Source: Thioalkalivibrio sp. (GTDB taxonomy: Bacteria > Pseudomonadota > Gammaproteobacteria > Ectothiorhodospirales > Ectothiorhodospiraceae). Taken from it: 5,024 bases of DNA. How positions within the stretch are numbered: the stretch's first letter is position 1; each line of letters begins with the position of its first letter. The notes below the pieces were generated by a model. It saw nothing but the letters and a program-made list of their open reading frames with translations, did not search any database and was not told the DNA's origin. Made by a program: the position numbers and the translations under genes. Positions 1 to 5,024 of this stretch are shown here, in pieces. Location of the stretch: contig SKNJ01000073.1 in the NCBI GenBank assembly GCA_007120575.1, positions 1 to 5,024 on the forward strand, in the 5' to 3' direction.

Positions 1-81
1 ATTGGTAATGCGGTTCAATCGAGACCGGTAGCGAAACAGGCGAATTGCGAGATCGACGCCGATGATGGCAACTTCTCCCAT
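1..81 (-). CDS. IS110-family transposase, N-terminal fragment (runs off window)
   Basis: The minus strand has an ATG at 81, preceded by a GGAG ribosome-binding site about 9 bases upstream, and stays open for 27 codons to the window edge. The first residues, MGEVAIIGVDLA, match the usual start of IS110-family transposases. Their N-terminal RuvC-like DEDD domain begins with a short beta strand followed by a G-(V/I)-D-L-A motif that carries the first catalytic Asp. The family normally continues with a Lys-x-Val-Phe-Gln-(V/L)-His-like stretch. Here the next residues are IRLFRYRSR, which fit poorly, so the frame may be shifted or joined to unrelated DNA near position 45. Known for the family: these enzymes cut and join DNA guided by a structured RNA from the element's own non-coding end. 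Whether this copy is intact cannot be told from 27 codons. Assignment to IS110 is fairly likely; activity is unknown. Confidence 0.55.
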   Translation of the reverse strand, partial: MGEVAIIGVDLAIRLFRYRSRLNRITN

Positions 82-97
82 GGATGCCCTCTCCTTC

Positions 98-178
98 AGC
101 TTGTCCGTTGACACCGCAAGCTTGGCACATAGCGATGCCATCAGCGGAGAGCGGCATACACCCAATCTCCATGCCGCT
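98..178 (-). ncRNA. Candidate structured leader or bridge RNA of the IS110-like element
   Basis: Directly upstream of the transposase start are three consecutive inverted repeats. AGCGGCAT at 150-157 pairs perfectly with ATGCCGCT at 171-178 (8 bp, 13-base loop). TGGCA at 123-127 pairs with TGCCA at 136-140 (5 bp, 8-base loop). AGCTTG at 98-103 pairs with CAAGCT at 117-122 (6 bp, 13-base loop). Members of the IS110 group are known to carry a non-coding RNA in the left end, upstream of the transposase and on the same strand. It folds into stem-loops and specifies donor and target DNA. Position, strand and multiple hairpins fit that model. I inferred the pairing by eye and ran no folding or covariance test. 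The exact RNA ends and the left boundary of the element are unknown. Confidence 0.3.
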
Positions 179-319
179 GTGTTGCACGGGAGTGTCCGAT
201 GCCGACCACGCGCACGCCGGTCCTGAACGCCGGGGCCATCCTCAGGATGCCGAGTTCCGCGCGGCGCTCGTGCATCTTCCGCTGCGCGGGCGCGCCATCA
301 ATGCGCAAGCCGCCCGAGA
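179..319. other. Intergenic stretch without a convincing gene
   Basis: Between the hairpin cluster and the end of the regulator gene I see no convincing coding sequence. A 60-codon minus-strand frame (141-323, GTG start overlapping the regulator stop) has no recognisable motif and crosses the hairpin cluster. One short stem-loop is visible at 234-251: CATCC at 237-241 pairs with GGATG at 245-249 around a 3-base loop, extended by GG/CC with a bulge. It lies about 70 bases downstream of the regulator stop on the minus strand but has no T-run, so it is not a convincing intrinsic terminator. The outer boundary of the IS110-like element probably falls here. IS110 elements often lack clear terminal inverted repeats, so I could not place it. 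Confidence 0.4.
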
Positions 320-1234
320 TCACGCGCCAGCGCGCGCGGCTTCGCGTTCCCAGGGCGGCACGGGCTGAAATGCGGCCGTGAGCGCGCGCAGCAACGCCTG
401 CACCGTGGGGTTGGAGCGACGGTTCTCCGGCACGAGCGCCTTGATGACAAGCTGCGGGACTCGAAATTCGGGCAGCACCTCGACCACCCGTCCATCGGTA
501 ATCGCCTTGTCGGCGACATGGCGGGCGATCAACGCAAGGCCAAGTTCGTTCTCCACGGCCTTGAGCAGCACATGGCTGTCATTGGCGCTGAAGACGCTGT
601 TGACCTCCACCGTTACGGGGCCGGCCGGCCCCTCCAGCGACCAGTTCGATCCTGTCGCTGGAAACACGATGCAGTCGTGATTGCTCAACTCGCGCGGATG
701 CTGCGGATTGCCGCGCGCCTCAAGGTAGCCCGGAGCGGCGACCAGCGCGCGCTGCATGGCGCAAAGGGGGATGTCGAACACGTTTGGATAGGTGGTCGGC
801 AATGCGCCTATGGCCAGGTCGAAGCCCTCCTCGAGCGGGTTGACCGAGCGGTCCATGAGCACCAGATCGATGCGCACGCCGGGGTTCTGACGGCGGAATT
901 GAAGCAGGACATCCGCGAAGTAGAGCTGCGACAGGGTCGTGGGGCATTTCACGCGCAGATGTTCCTGCAGGCTGGCGGTGCCCGGTTCGTCCTCTAGCGC
1001 GGCGGTCAGATCCGCCATGACCGACAGGAAGCGCTGCTGATAGTGGACCCCGGCCTCGGTCAGTTCTAGCTTGCGGCGCGAGCGCAGAAACAGCTTTGCC
1101 CGCAAGCGGTGTTCGAGCTGTCCAACGCGCTTCGACGTCACGGAGGGAACGGTATTCATCTCGCGCGCCGCTGCGGAGAAACCGCCGGTGCGCGCGACCA
1201 GCAGGAAGGTGCGGATATTATCCAGCGTGTCCAT
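320..1234 (-). CDS. LysR-family transcriptional regulator
   Basis: This 304-residue protein has the usual length of a LysR-type regulator, a DNA-binding activator or repressor that responds to a small metabolite. Residues 1-60 form the winged helix-turn-helix (MDTLDNIRTFLLVARTGGFS, then SAAAREMN, SVTSKRVGQLEHRL and LFLRSRRKLELTEAG). A linker helix follows, and the effector-binding domain spans roughly residues 92-295. Start choice: the frame is open to an ATG at 1330, but that codon lies inside a perfect TATAAT box read on the same strand, and the extra 32 residues do not look like LysR. The ATG at 1234 has a GAAGGGGG purine tract just upstream and gives the canonical N-terminus. The gene is divergent from the FAD/AcnX unit across 184 bp, the classic arrangement for a LysR protein controlling its neighbour. 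The ligand is probably the substrate or an intermediate of that pathway (inference). The gene is complete. Confidence 0.93.
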   Translation of the reverse strand: MDTLDNIRTFLLVARTGGFSAAAREMNTVPSVTSKRVGQLEHRLRAKLFLRSRRKLELTEAGVHYQQRFLSVMADLTAALEDEPGTASLQEHLRVKCPTTLSQLYFADVLLQFRRQNPGVRIDLVLMDRSVNPLEEGFDLAIGALPTTYPNVFDIPLCAMQRALVAAPGYLEARGNPQHPRELSNHDCIVFPATGSNWSLEGPAGPVTVEVNSVFSANDSHVLLKAVENELGLALIARHVADKAITDGRVVEVLPEFRVPQLVIKALVPENRRSNPTVQALLRALTAAFQPVPPWEREAARAGA

Positions 1235-1298
1235 GCGGCCCCCTTCGGTTGCGGCGATCTTTTCCATATCGCGAAAACCAGCTTCTCGAATACATTGT

Positions 1299-1316
1299 TT
1301 CGCTGGCAAATGCGAA
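1299..1316. promoter_or_regulatory. Candidate LysR operator dyad
   Basis: TTCGC and GCGAA form a perfect 5-bp inverted repeat with an 8-base spacer. It is overlapped on the left by a second dyad, CCAGC-N19-GCTGG (1278-1306). The repeats sit near the middle of the divergent gap, where a LysR tetramer would be expected to bind. The assignment rests only on position and symmetry. Confidence 0.25.
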
Positions 1317-1328
1317 TCCGTAACATTC

Positions 1329-1334
1329 ATTATA
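1329..1334 (-). promoter_or_regulatory. Candidate -10 box for the LysR regulator gene
   Basis: Read on the minus strand, this is a perfect TATAAT hexamer located 94 bases upstream of the regulator ATG at 1234. No matching -35 hexamer is seen at 16-18 bp spacing (CCGCCA is the nearest), so the promoter may be weak or assisted. Transcription would begin near 1322, downstream of the alternative ATG at 1330, which argues against the longer regulator frame. The dyads at 1278-1316 would then lie in the transcribed leader, suiting autorepression by the regulator (inference). Confidence 0.35.
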
Positions 1335-1403
1335 CATGGCTACGGTTGAGGTGGCGGCCACAGGGAGGTGGCGCTCTGCCTCGAAATATCGGTGGCCACG
1401 CCA

Positions 1404-1412
1404 GGGGAGGAG
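1404..1412 (+). promoter_or_regulatory. Ribosome-binding site fixing the FAD oxidoreductase start
   Basis: GGGGAGGAG lies 6 bases before the ATG at 1419. The same frame is open upstream to a GTG at 1368, but that codon directly abuts its only purine tract, so 1419 is preferred. Confidence 0.75.
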
Positions 1413-1418
1413 CGAGAC

Positions 1419-2762
1419 ATGGCCGGAGCACCGAGCACCGCAACCGTTGTGAAACGCCGTGAATCGGCGAGCGGGCCGCGCCGGCTCAAGGCCGATATCT
1501 GCGTTGTCGGTGCGGGAATATCCGGCGTTGCCGCGGCCCTGCAGGCCGCCAAGCAGGGCCGGCGCGTGGTGCTGGTGGACAGTCAGCCGGCGCTTGGCGG
1601 GCAGGCGGTCAATTCGATCATCGGGACCTTCTGCGGATTGTTCTCGAACGGGACCCATGGCCACCAGTTCACCTATGGCATAGCCGACGATATTCTCGCC
1701 GCGCTAGAGCAGCAGGACCGGGCGCTTTTCTACCGCAACGGGCCGACGACGACGGTTGTATATTACGACGAGGTCGCGCTTGGCCGCTGGGTCGAGCGAA
1801 GCATTCTTGATGCCGGGGTGCAGCCGGTACTCGGGGCCACGCTGATGCACACCGAGGTCGATCAGGGTCGCATCCTGAGTGCCGATTTCATGACCCGCTA
1901 CGGTGCGGTGAGCATCGAGGCCGATGGCTTCGTCGATTCGAGCGGCGATGCCGCGCTTGTCTGGCAGGCCGGGTTCGCCTGCCGCGAACCGGCCGATTAC
2001 CGCGTTTTCGGCACTCAGATGGTGGTGCTCGAAAACATCGATGAGGCCGCGCAGCCGAGCAAGCAGGAGATCAGCGCGCGCATGAAGGAGCGCGGCGATG
2101 CCTATGGTCTTGTGCGCCGCGAGGGGCTGGGTTTCACCATTCCGGGGCGCGGCATCGCGGCGATGAACATGACCCATGTGGAGACGCCGCTTGATCCCGT
2201 CGAGGCCTCGGCAAAGGCGCTGGAGGGCAAGGAGCAGGCCTCCCGCGCCGTCGAGTTCCTGCGCGCAGAGTTCCCCGACTGCTTCGGCGAGTCGCGTGTG
2301 CGCGCTTTCGGGCTTCCGGGCATACGGCAGACACGCTGGATCGTGGGTCAGCATCACCTGACCGTCGAAGAGGTGCGCGAGGGGCGCAAGTTCGAGGATG
2401 CCATCGGGCGCACGGCTTGGCCGATAGAGTTGCACGACCATGACGACGGGCATCACTGGATCGTTTTCGATGAGGATCACGAGCACTTCATCCCGCTTGG
2501 CAGCCTCATCCCCGCCGAGGCGCAGAACGTTGTTGCGGCAGGGCGCTGCATCGACGCGGATTCGGCGGCGCTGTCGAGCGTACGGGTCATGGGGCCCTGC
2601 ATGGCGATGGGCATGGCGGCGGCGCATGCGCTCGATCTGGCGGGTTCGGGCAGCGTGCAGCAGATCGACATGGACAGGATGCGCGAGCGCGTGAGCGACA
2701 ATGTCGAGCGGCGCCACTATCGCTGGAGCGAAGAGCAACTTGCCCGCCCGGTCGTGGCCTGA
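1419..2762 (+). CDS. FAD-dependent oxidoreductase (FAD_oxidored / PF12831-like)
   Basis: This is a 447-residue soluble flavoprotein. After a 24-residue polar N-terminal extension comes a Rossmann FAD-binding fold: a hydrophobic strand, GAGISG at residues 31-36 (GxGxxG), and an acidic Asp54 ending the second strand (VVLVD), followed by GG at 60-61. The next segment, IIGTFCGLFSNG, is typical of this family. Near the C-terminus, NVVAAGRC (370-377) and VRVMGPCMAMG (388-398) form the second FAD-contact region shared by succinate-dehydrogenase-like flavoproteins. There is no signal peptide or membrane segment, so it is probably cytoplasmic. The natural substrate of this group is mostly unknown. Encoded 27 bp before aconitase X on the same strand, it probably oxidises the AcnX substrate precursor or reduces or oxidises its product. 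The start at 1419 is set by a strong ribosome-binding site. Family assignment is firm; the reaction is not known. Confidence 0.9.
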   Translation: MAGAPSTATVVKRRESASGPRRLKADICVVGAGISGVAAALQAAKQGRRVVLVDSQPALGGQAVNSIIGTFCGLFSNGTHGHQFTYGIADDILAALEQQDRALFYRNGPTTTVVYYDEVALGRWVERSILDAGVQPVLGATLMHTEVDQGRILSADFMTRYGAVSIEADGFVDSSGDAALVWQAGFACREPADYRVFGTQMVVLENIDEAAQPSKQEISARMKERGDAYGLVRREGLGFTIPGRGIAAMNMTHVETPLDPVEASAKALEGKEQASRAVEFLRAEFPDCFGESRVRAFGLPGIRQTRWIVGQHHLTVEEVREGRKFEDAIGRTAWPIELHDHDDGHHWIVFDEDHEHFIPLGSLIPAEAQNVVAAGRCIDADSAALSSVRVMGPCMAMGMAAAHALDLAGSGSVQQIDMDRMRERVSDNVERRHYRWSEEQLARPVVA

Positions 2763-2777
2763 CCGCAGCCGGGAATG

Positions 2778-2783
2778 AAGGAG
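2778..2783 (+). promoter_or_regulatory. Ribosome-binding site fixing the AcnX large-subunit start
   Basis: AAGGAG lies 6 bases before the ATG at 2790. It overlaps codons 2 and 3 of the alternative start at 2775, which itself has only a weak purine tract. This favours 2790 and the family-like N-terminus MRLSDDEKAM. Confidence 0.75.
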
Positions 2784-2789
2784 TGGCCC

Positions 2790-4061
2790 ATGCGGCTGAG
2801 CGACGACGAAAAGGCGATGCGAGACGGGGCACATGGCGCCGCGAAGGCGCGCGCGATGGACCTGCTCGTGCGGTACGGCGAGGCGCTGGGCGCCGAACGG
2901 CTGGTCGAGACGAACAATGTCGCGGGGGCGTTCAATGCCTCCACGCCGTCGATCGCGCATCTCGCGGAGGAGGGGTTCGACAAGGTCTATTCGGAACTCA
3001 ACCTCGACAGCGACGAAACCGTTGAAATCCCGCATATGGCGGTTCCGACCTGCCAGCTCATCACCGGGATCGACAACCGCAACTGGCAGACCCAGGGCGT
3101 CGATGAGAAGCTCGCCGAACTGCAGCGCCGCTCGGAACAGTATTTGGGGGCGCGCGGTGTCAACATGATGGCGACCTGCACGCCCTATCAGGTGGGCAAT
3201 GTTCCGGTGAAGGGCGAACACTGCGCCTGGATGGAATCCTCGGCGGTGATCTATTGCAACTCGGTGCTGGGCGCGCGCACCAATGTCGAGGGCAAGGAGA
3301 GCACCGGCGCCGCCGCGCTCACCGGGCGCATCCCCTATTGGGGCTATCACCTGCCAGAGAACCGCTTTGCCACGCATCTCGTCGATATCGATATCGATAT
3401 CGACGAGATGGCCGATTGGGGTGTGCTGGGCTATTTCATCGGCTTCGCCGTGGGAGAGGACATTCCTGCGCTGAACGGCATCCGGCGCCAGCCCAACCTC
3501 GTCAAGCTCAAGCATTTCGGTGCCGCCGCGGCCTCCTCGGGCGGGGTGGAGATGTATCACATTCCCGGCGTGACGCCGGAGGCGGCCAGCATGGAGCAGG
3601 CCTTCGGCCCCAACCGCGATAAGCAGGTGATCCGCTTCGGCGCGAAGGAGCGGCGCGAGACCTATGAGCGCCTGCAATGCGCCACCGAGCGCAAGGTCGA
3701 TTTCATCATGCTCGGCTGTCCGCACAACTCCATCGAGCAGATGGCGCTGATTGCGCAGCTTCTTGAGGGGCGGCGCATCCATCCCGATGTGGCGCTGTGG
3801 GTCCATACCCCGCACGCCATCCGGCAAATGGCCGAACGCAGCGGATACAACGCGATCATCGAAGCCGCCGGCGGCGTGGTGATGAGCGATACCTGCCCGG
3901 CAATTTCGCGCAAGCTGCCGCCGGGGGTGCGGGTGGTGGCCACGGACTCGGCCAAGCAGGCGCATTACCTGCCCGCGATCGCCAAGGTTGAGGGCTGGTT
4001 CGGCTCGCTCGCCGATTGTGTGGAAACCGCCGTGTCGGGCGAATGGCAGGGAGCCGGATGA
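2790..4061 (+). CDS. Aconitase X catalytic (large) subunit, DUF521 family dehydratase
   Basis: This 423-residue protein is a full-length aconitase X large subunit. Visible family signatures in order: the N-terminal MRLSDDEKAM with a helix ending GAERLVET; MMATCTPYQVG around Cys130; WMESSAVIYCNSVLGARTN (148-165); DWGVLGYFIG (209-218); IMLGCPHNSIEQ around Cys310; MSDTCPAISRKLP around Cys369; and TDSAKQAHYLP (385-395). Cys130, Cys310 and Cys369 are the likely iron-sulfur ligands (inferred from conservation of the motifs). Known members dehydrate cis-3-hydroxy-L-proline (bacteria) or mevalonate 5-phosphate (archaea). The swivel domain is a separate downstream gene, so this is the two-subunit bacterial type and should work as a heteromer in the cytoplasm. 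The start at 2790 is chosen over 2775 from the AAGGAG site. Oddity: residues 196-207 contain an Asp-Ile repeat encoded by a perfect 36-bp palindrome. The true substrate is not determinable here. Confidence 0.93.
   Translation: MRLSDDEKAMRDGAHGAAKARAMDLLVRYGEALGAERLVETNNVAGAFNASTPSIAHLAEEGFDKVYSELNLDSDETVEIPHMAVPTCQLITGIDNRNWQTQGVDEKLAELQRRSEQYLGARGVNMMATCTPYQVGNVPVKGEHCAWMESSAVIYCNSVLGARTNVEGKESTGAAALTGRIPYWGYHLPENRFATHLVDIDIDIDEMADWGVLGYFIGFAVGEDIPALNGIRRQPNLVKLKHFGAAAASSGGVEMYHIPGVTPEAASMEQAFGPNRDKQVIRFGAKERRETYERLQCATERKVDFIMLGCPHNSIEQMALIAQLLEGRRIHPDVALWVHTPHAIRQMAERSGYNAIIEAAGGVVMSDTCPAISRKLPPGVRVVATDSAKQAHYLPAIAKVEGWFGSLADCVETAVSGEWQGAG
3375..3410. repeat. Perfect 36-bp palindrome inside the AcnX gene
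   Basis: The sequence runs CATCTCGTC, then GATATC three times in direct succession, then GACGAGATG. Every base pairs with its mirror position (coordinate sum 6785); symmetry ends at 3374/3411. There is no spacer, so it is a single uninterrupted palindrome containing three EcoRV-type GATATC units. It encodes HLVDIDIDIDEM, and the reverse complement encodes the same peptide. It sits just before the conserved DWGVLGYFIG motif. Confidence 0.95.
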
Positions 4062-4510
4062 TGGCAGATGACGCGAAGGCGCCAGTGCGAAAGGTCACCC
4101 TTACCGGGCGCAAGGTCGTCGGCGGCAAGGCCGCGGCCGAGGCGCTGGTCACGCGCGATACGATCTCGGGCTGGGGTGGCATCAACGAGCGCGACGGCTC
4201 GGTGATCGAGCGCGGCCACGAGCTCAACGGTATTTCCTTCGCAGGCAAGGTTCTGGTGTTTCCCGGCGCCAAGGGGTCCTCGGGCTGGTCGGCGTATTTC
4301 CACATGACCCGGCTGAACGGCGTCGCACCGGCGGCCATGATCTTCACCCGGATGACGACCAAGATCGCCTTGGGCGCAGTGGTCACGCGGGTGCCGGCCA
4401 TCACCGAATGCGACCCCGATCCGTTCGCGGTGATCGAAACCGGCGACTGGGTCGAGGTCGACGCCGAGTCCGGCACCGTTGTTGTGACCAAGCGGCAGGG
4501 AGGGACATAG
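4061..4510 (+). CDS. Aconitase X small (swivel) subunit, DUF126 family
   Basis: This 149-residue protein matches the aconitase X swivel domain. Signatures: TGRKVVGGKAAAEALVT (15-31), ISGWGGINERDG (35-46), HELNGISFAGKVLVFPGAKGSSGWS (53-77), and NGVAPAAMIFTRM (86-98), ending in a small beta-rich tail. In the aconitase superfamily the swivel domain closes over the active site, and the Ser-rich loop (GSS, 72-74) belongs to the catalytic pocket. Start choice: two adjacent ATGs at 4058 and 4061 overlap the large-subunit stop. GGGAG upstream is 4 bases from the first and 7 from the second, so I take 4061, though 4058 is possible. Overlap implies translational coupling, which suits a fixed 1:1 complex with the preceding gene product. 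In single-chain relatives this domain is fused to the large subunit. Confidence 0.92.
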   Translation: MADDAKAPVRKVTLTGRKVVGGKAAAEALVTRDTISGWGGINERDGSVIERGHELNGISFAGKVLVFPGAKGSSGWSAYFHMTRLNGVAPAAMIFTRMTTKIALGAVVTRVPAITECDPDPFAVIETGDWVEVDAESGTVVVTKRQGGT

Positions 4511-4568
4511 GCAGACAGAGCTAATTCCGGGCGCGGCGGCATCGCAGGCCACGTTCGGATTTCGCGGC

Positions 4569-4597
4569 AGGGGGTATGACGGAGGAGGTCGCCCCCT
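4569..4597 (+). other. Stem-loop between the AcnX genes and the transporter gene
   Basis: AGGGGG at 4569-4574 pairs with CCCCCT at 4592-4597, and GAC at 4578-4580 pairs with GTC at 4588-4590 inside it. The terminal loop is GGAGGAG. No T-run follows, so it is not a standard intrinsic terminator. It could be an mRNA-processing or stability element that separates expression of the enzymes from that of the binding protein, a frequent need for transporter receptors (inference). The rest of the 110-bp gap (4511-4620) shows no gene and no clear promoter. Confidence 0.35.
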
Positions 4598-4606
4598 CTC
4601 ACACCA

Positions 4607-4612
4607 GGGAGG
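4607..4612 (+). promoter_or_regulatory. Ribosome-binding site of the TAXI receptor gene
   Basis: GGGAGG lies 8 bases before the ATG at 4621, with a purine-only spacer. It supports this start, which also gives a proper signal peptide. Confidence 0.7.
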
Positions 4613-4620
4613 AAGAGAGA

Positions 4621-5024
4621 ATGCTCGCAAACAAGTGGTCAATCCTGGCCGGGGCGGCAATGTCCGCAACGCTGGTCGCAGGCGGCGCCGCCGCTCAGGA
4701 CGATTTCGAATGGCCCGACTTCTTCAATGTCATCACGCCCATCGTCGGCACGGCAAACCATTCGCTCGCGGTGGCATGGACATCGGAGTTCACAGCACAG
4801 ACCGGATCGCGGGCGCGGGTTCTGCCGGCGCCCAACGGTTTTTCGCGGGTTCAGTGGCTCAACACCGACGAGGGCCGCATCGCGATGCTTCAGGCATCGG
4901 ACTATTTCGACCAGATGGATGCTGTCGAGGGCTTTGCCTCGCGCGCGTCCGGGCCGGCCGATACCCGCGTGGCGCATATGAACATGGTGACGCCCTGGGG
5001 CTACATGGTGCGCGGCGACTCGGA
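4621..5024 (+). CDS. TAXI-family TRAP transporter substrate-binding protein (5' part)
   Basis: The first 134 residues of a periplasmic receptor are present; the gene continues beyond the window. Residues 1-25 form a Sec signal peptide: MLANKW, a hydrophobic Ala/Gly/Leu/Val core, and a likely signal-peptidase cut after GGAAA, before Gln26. The mature start contains FFNVITPIVGTANHSLAVAWTS, in which the T-P-x-x-G-T-A segment and the following helix fit the N-terminal lobe of TAXI proteins. Later stretches (RARVLPAPNG, WLNTDEGRIAMLQASDYFD, VTPWGYMVRGD) also read like this family. TAXI receptors deliver organic acids or amino acids to a TRAP membrane protein driven by an ion gradient; no membrane component is visible here and it may lie downstream. 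Same strand and 110 bp after the AcnX small subunit, it probably imports the substrate of the upstream enzymes. Family fairly certain; ligand unknown. Confidence 0.85.
   Translation, partial: MLANKWSILAGAAMSATLVAGGAAAQDDFEWPDFFNVITPIVGTANHSLAVAWTSEFTAQTGSRARVLPAPNGFSRVQWLNTDEGRIAMLQASDYFDQMDAVEGFASRASGPADTRVAHMNMVTPWGYMVRGDS

Larger units (their letters stand above)
1235..1418. promoter_or_regulatory. Divergent promoter/operator region
   Basis: This 184-bp gap separates the regulator start (minus strand) from the FAD oxidoreductase start (plus strand) and is more AT-rich around 1260-1340 than its surroundings. It contains several inverted repeats. CCAGC at 1278-1282 pairs with GCTGG at 1302-1306. 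TTCGC at 1299-1303 pairs with GCGAA at 1312-1316. CGAA at 1287-1290 faces TTCG at 1299-1302. GCGAA also recurs at 1271-1275. LysR proteins usually bind imperfect dyads between divergent genes, so these are candidate operator half-sites. I could not settle on a single T-N11-A box. A plus-strand promoter is expected here, but no good -35/-10 pair is visible. TATACA at 1331-1336 could serve as a -10 for an activator-dependent promoter. Confidence 0.45.

Noticed and set aside
2..31. Plus-strand frame ending at a TAG at 29-31 as the tail of another gene
   Set aside because: Only nine codons are visible and none are diagnostic.
234..251. Hairpin as a terminator of the LysR gene
   Set aside because: Short stem with a bulge and no following T-run on the minus strand.
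141..323. 60-codon minus-strand frame with a GTG start overlapping the regulator stop
   Set aside because: No recognisable motif, no convincing ribosome-binding site, and its 3' part crosses a strong hairpin; more likely non-coding leader or boundary of the IS110-like element.
518..997. 159-codon plus-strand frame inside the regulator gene
   Set aside because: Shadow of the LysR gene in high-GC DNA; no family features and antisense to a clear LysR effector domain.
1235..1330. Longer LysR start at 1330 adding 32 residues
   Set aside because: The ATG lies inside a minus-strand TATAAT box, the extra residues do not resemble LysR proteins, and 1234 has a purine-rich ribosome-binding site and a canonical N-terminus.
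1419..1500. Possible twin-arginine signal in the FAD oxidoreductase N-terminus (KRRES)
   Set aside because: No hydrophobic core or cleavage site follows; the chain goes directly into a cytoplasmic-type Rossmann fold.
1704..3965. Very long (753-codon) open frame on the minus strand opposite the FAD and AcnX genes
   Set aside because: It is antisense to two well-recognised genes, is rich in Arg, His and Ala as expected of a high-GC mirror frame, and shows no family motifs. Its HLVDIDIDIDEM peptide only reflects the palindrome.

Overview
The window is high-GC DNA, rich in GCG, GCC and CGC codons. It reads as chromosomal sequence from a proteobacterium, most likely an alphaproteobacterium. That placement is an inference from composition, from the style of the encoded proteins and from the presence of a TAXI-type TRAP transport receptor; no marker gene here fixes the taxon.

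Layout: (1) Positions 1-81, minus strand, hold the first 27 codons of an IS110-family transposase-like reading frame, cut by the window edge and possibly already broken. (2) Positions 82-319 hold no convincing gene. The part next to the transposase start (98-178) contains three consecutive inverted repeats, as expected of a structured leader or IS110 bridge RNA. (3) Positions 320-1234, minus strand, hold a complete LysR-type regulator. (4) A 184-bp divergent intergenic region carries a perfect TATAAT box on the minus strand and several inverted repeats. (5) Positions 1419-4510, plus strand, hold a compact three-gene unit: an FAD-dependent oxidoreductase, the large subunit of aconitase X (AcnX, formerly DUF521) and its small swivel subunit (formerly DUF126). 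The gap is 27 bp after the first gene and the last two genes overlap. (6) After a 110-bp gap with a stem-loop, the 5' part of a TAXI-family TRAP periplasmic binding protein starts at 4621 and runs off the window.

The genes look like an inducible uptake and catabolism locus. The TAXI receptor would capture a small organic acid or amino-acid-like compound in the periplasm. The two-subunit AcnX would dehydrate a hydroxylated acid or imino acid in the cytoplasm. The FAD enzyme would carry out an oxidation before or after that step, and the divergent LysR protein would sense the substrate or an intermediate. Known AcnX proteins are cis-3-hydroxy-L-proline dehydratases in bacteria and mevalonate 5-phosphate dehydratases in archaea. 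The FAD enzyme is not a standard member of either pathway, so the substrate cannot be read from the sequence.

The most unusual piece of DNA is a perfect 36-bp palindrome inside the AcnX large-subunit gene (3375-3410). It encodes an alternating Asp-Ile tract and reads as the same peptide on both strands.
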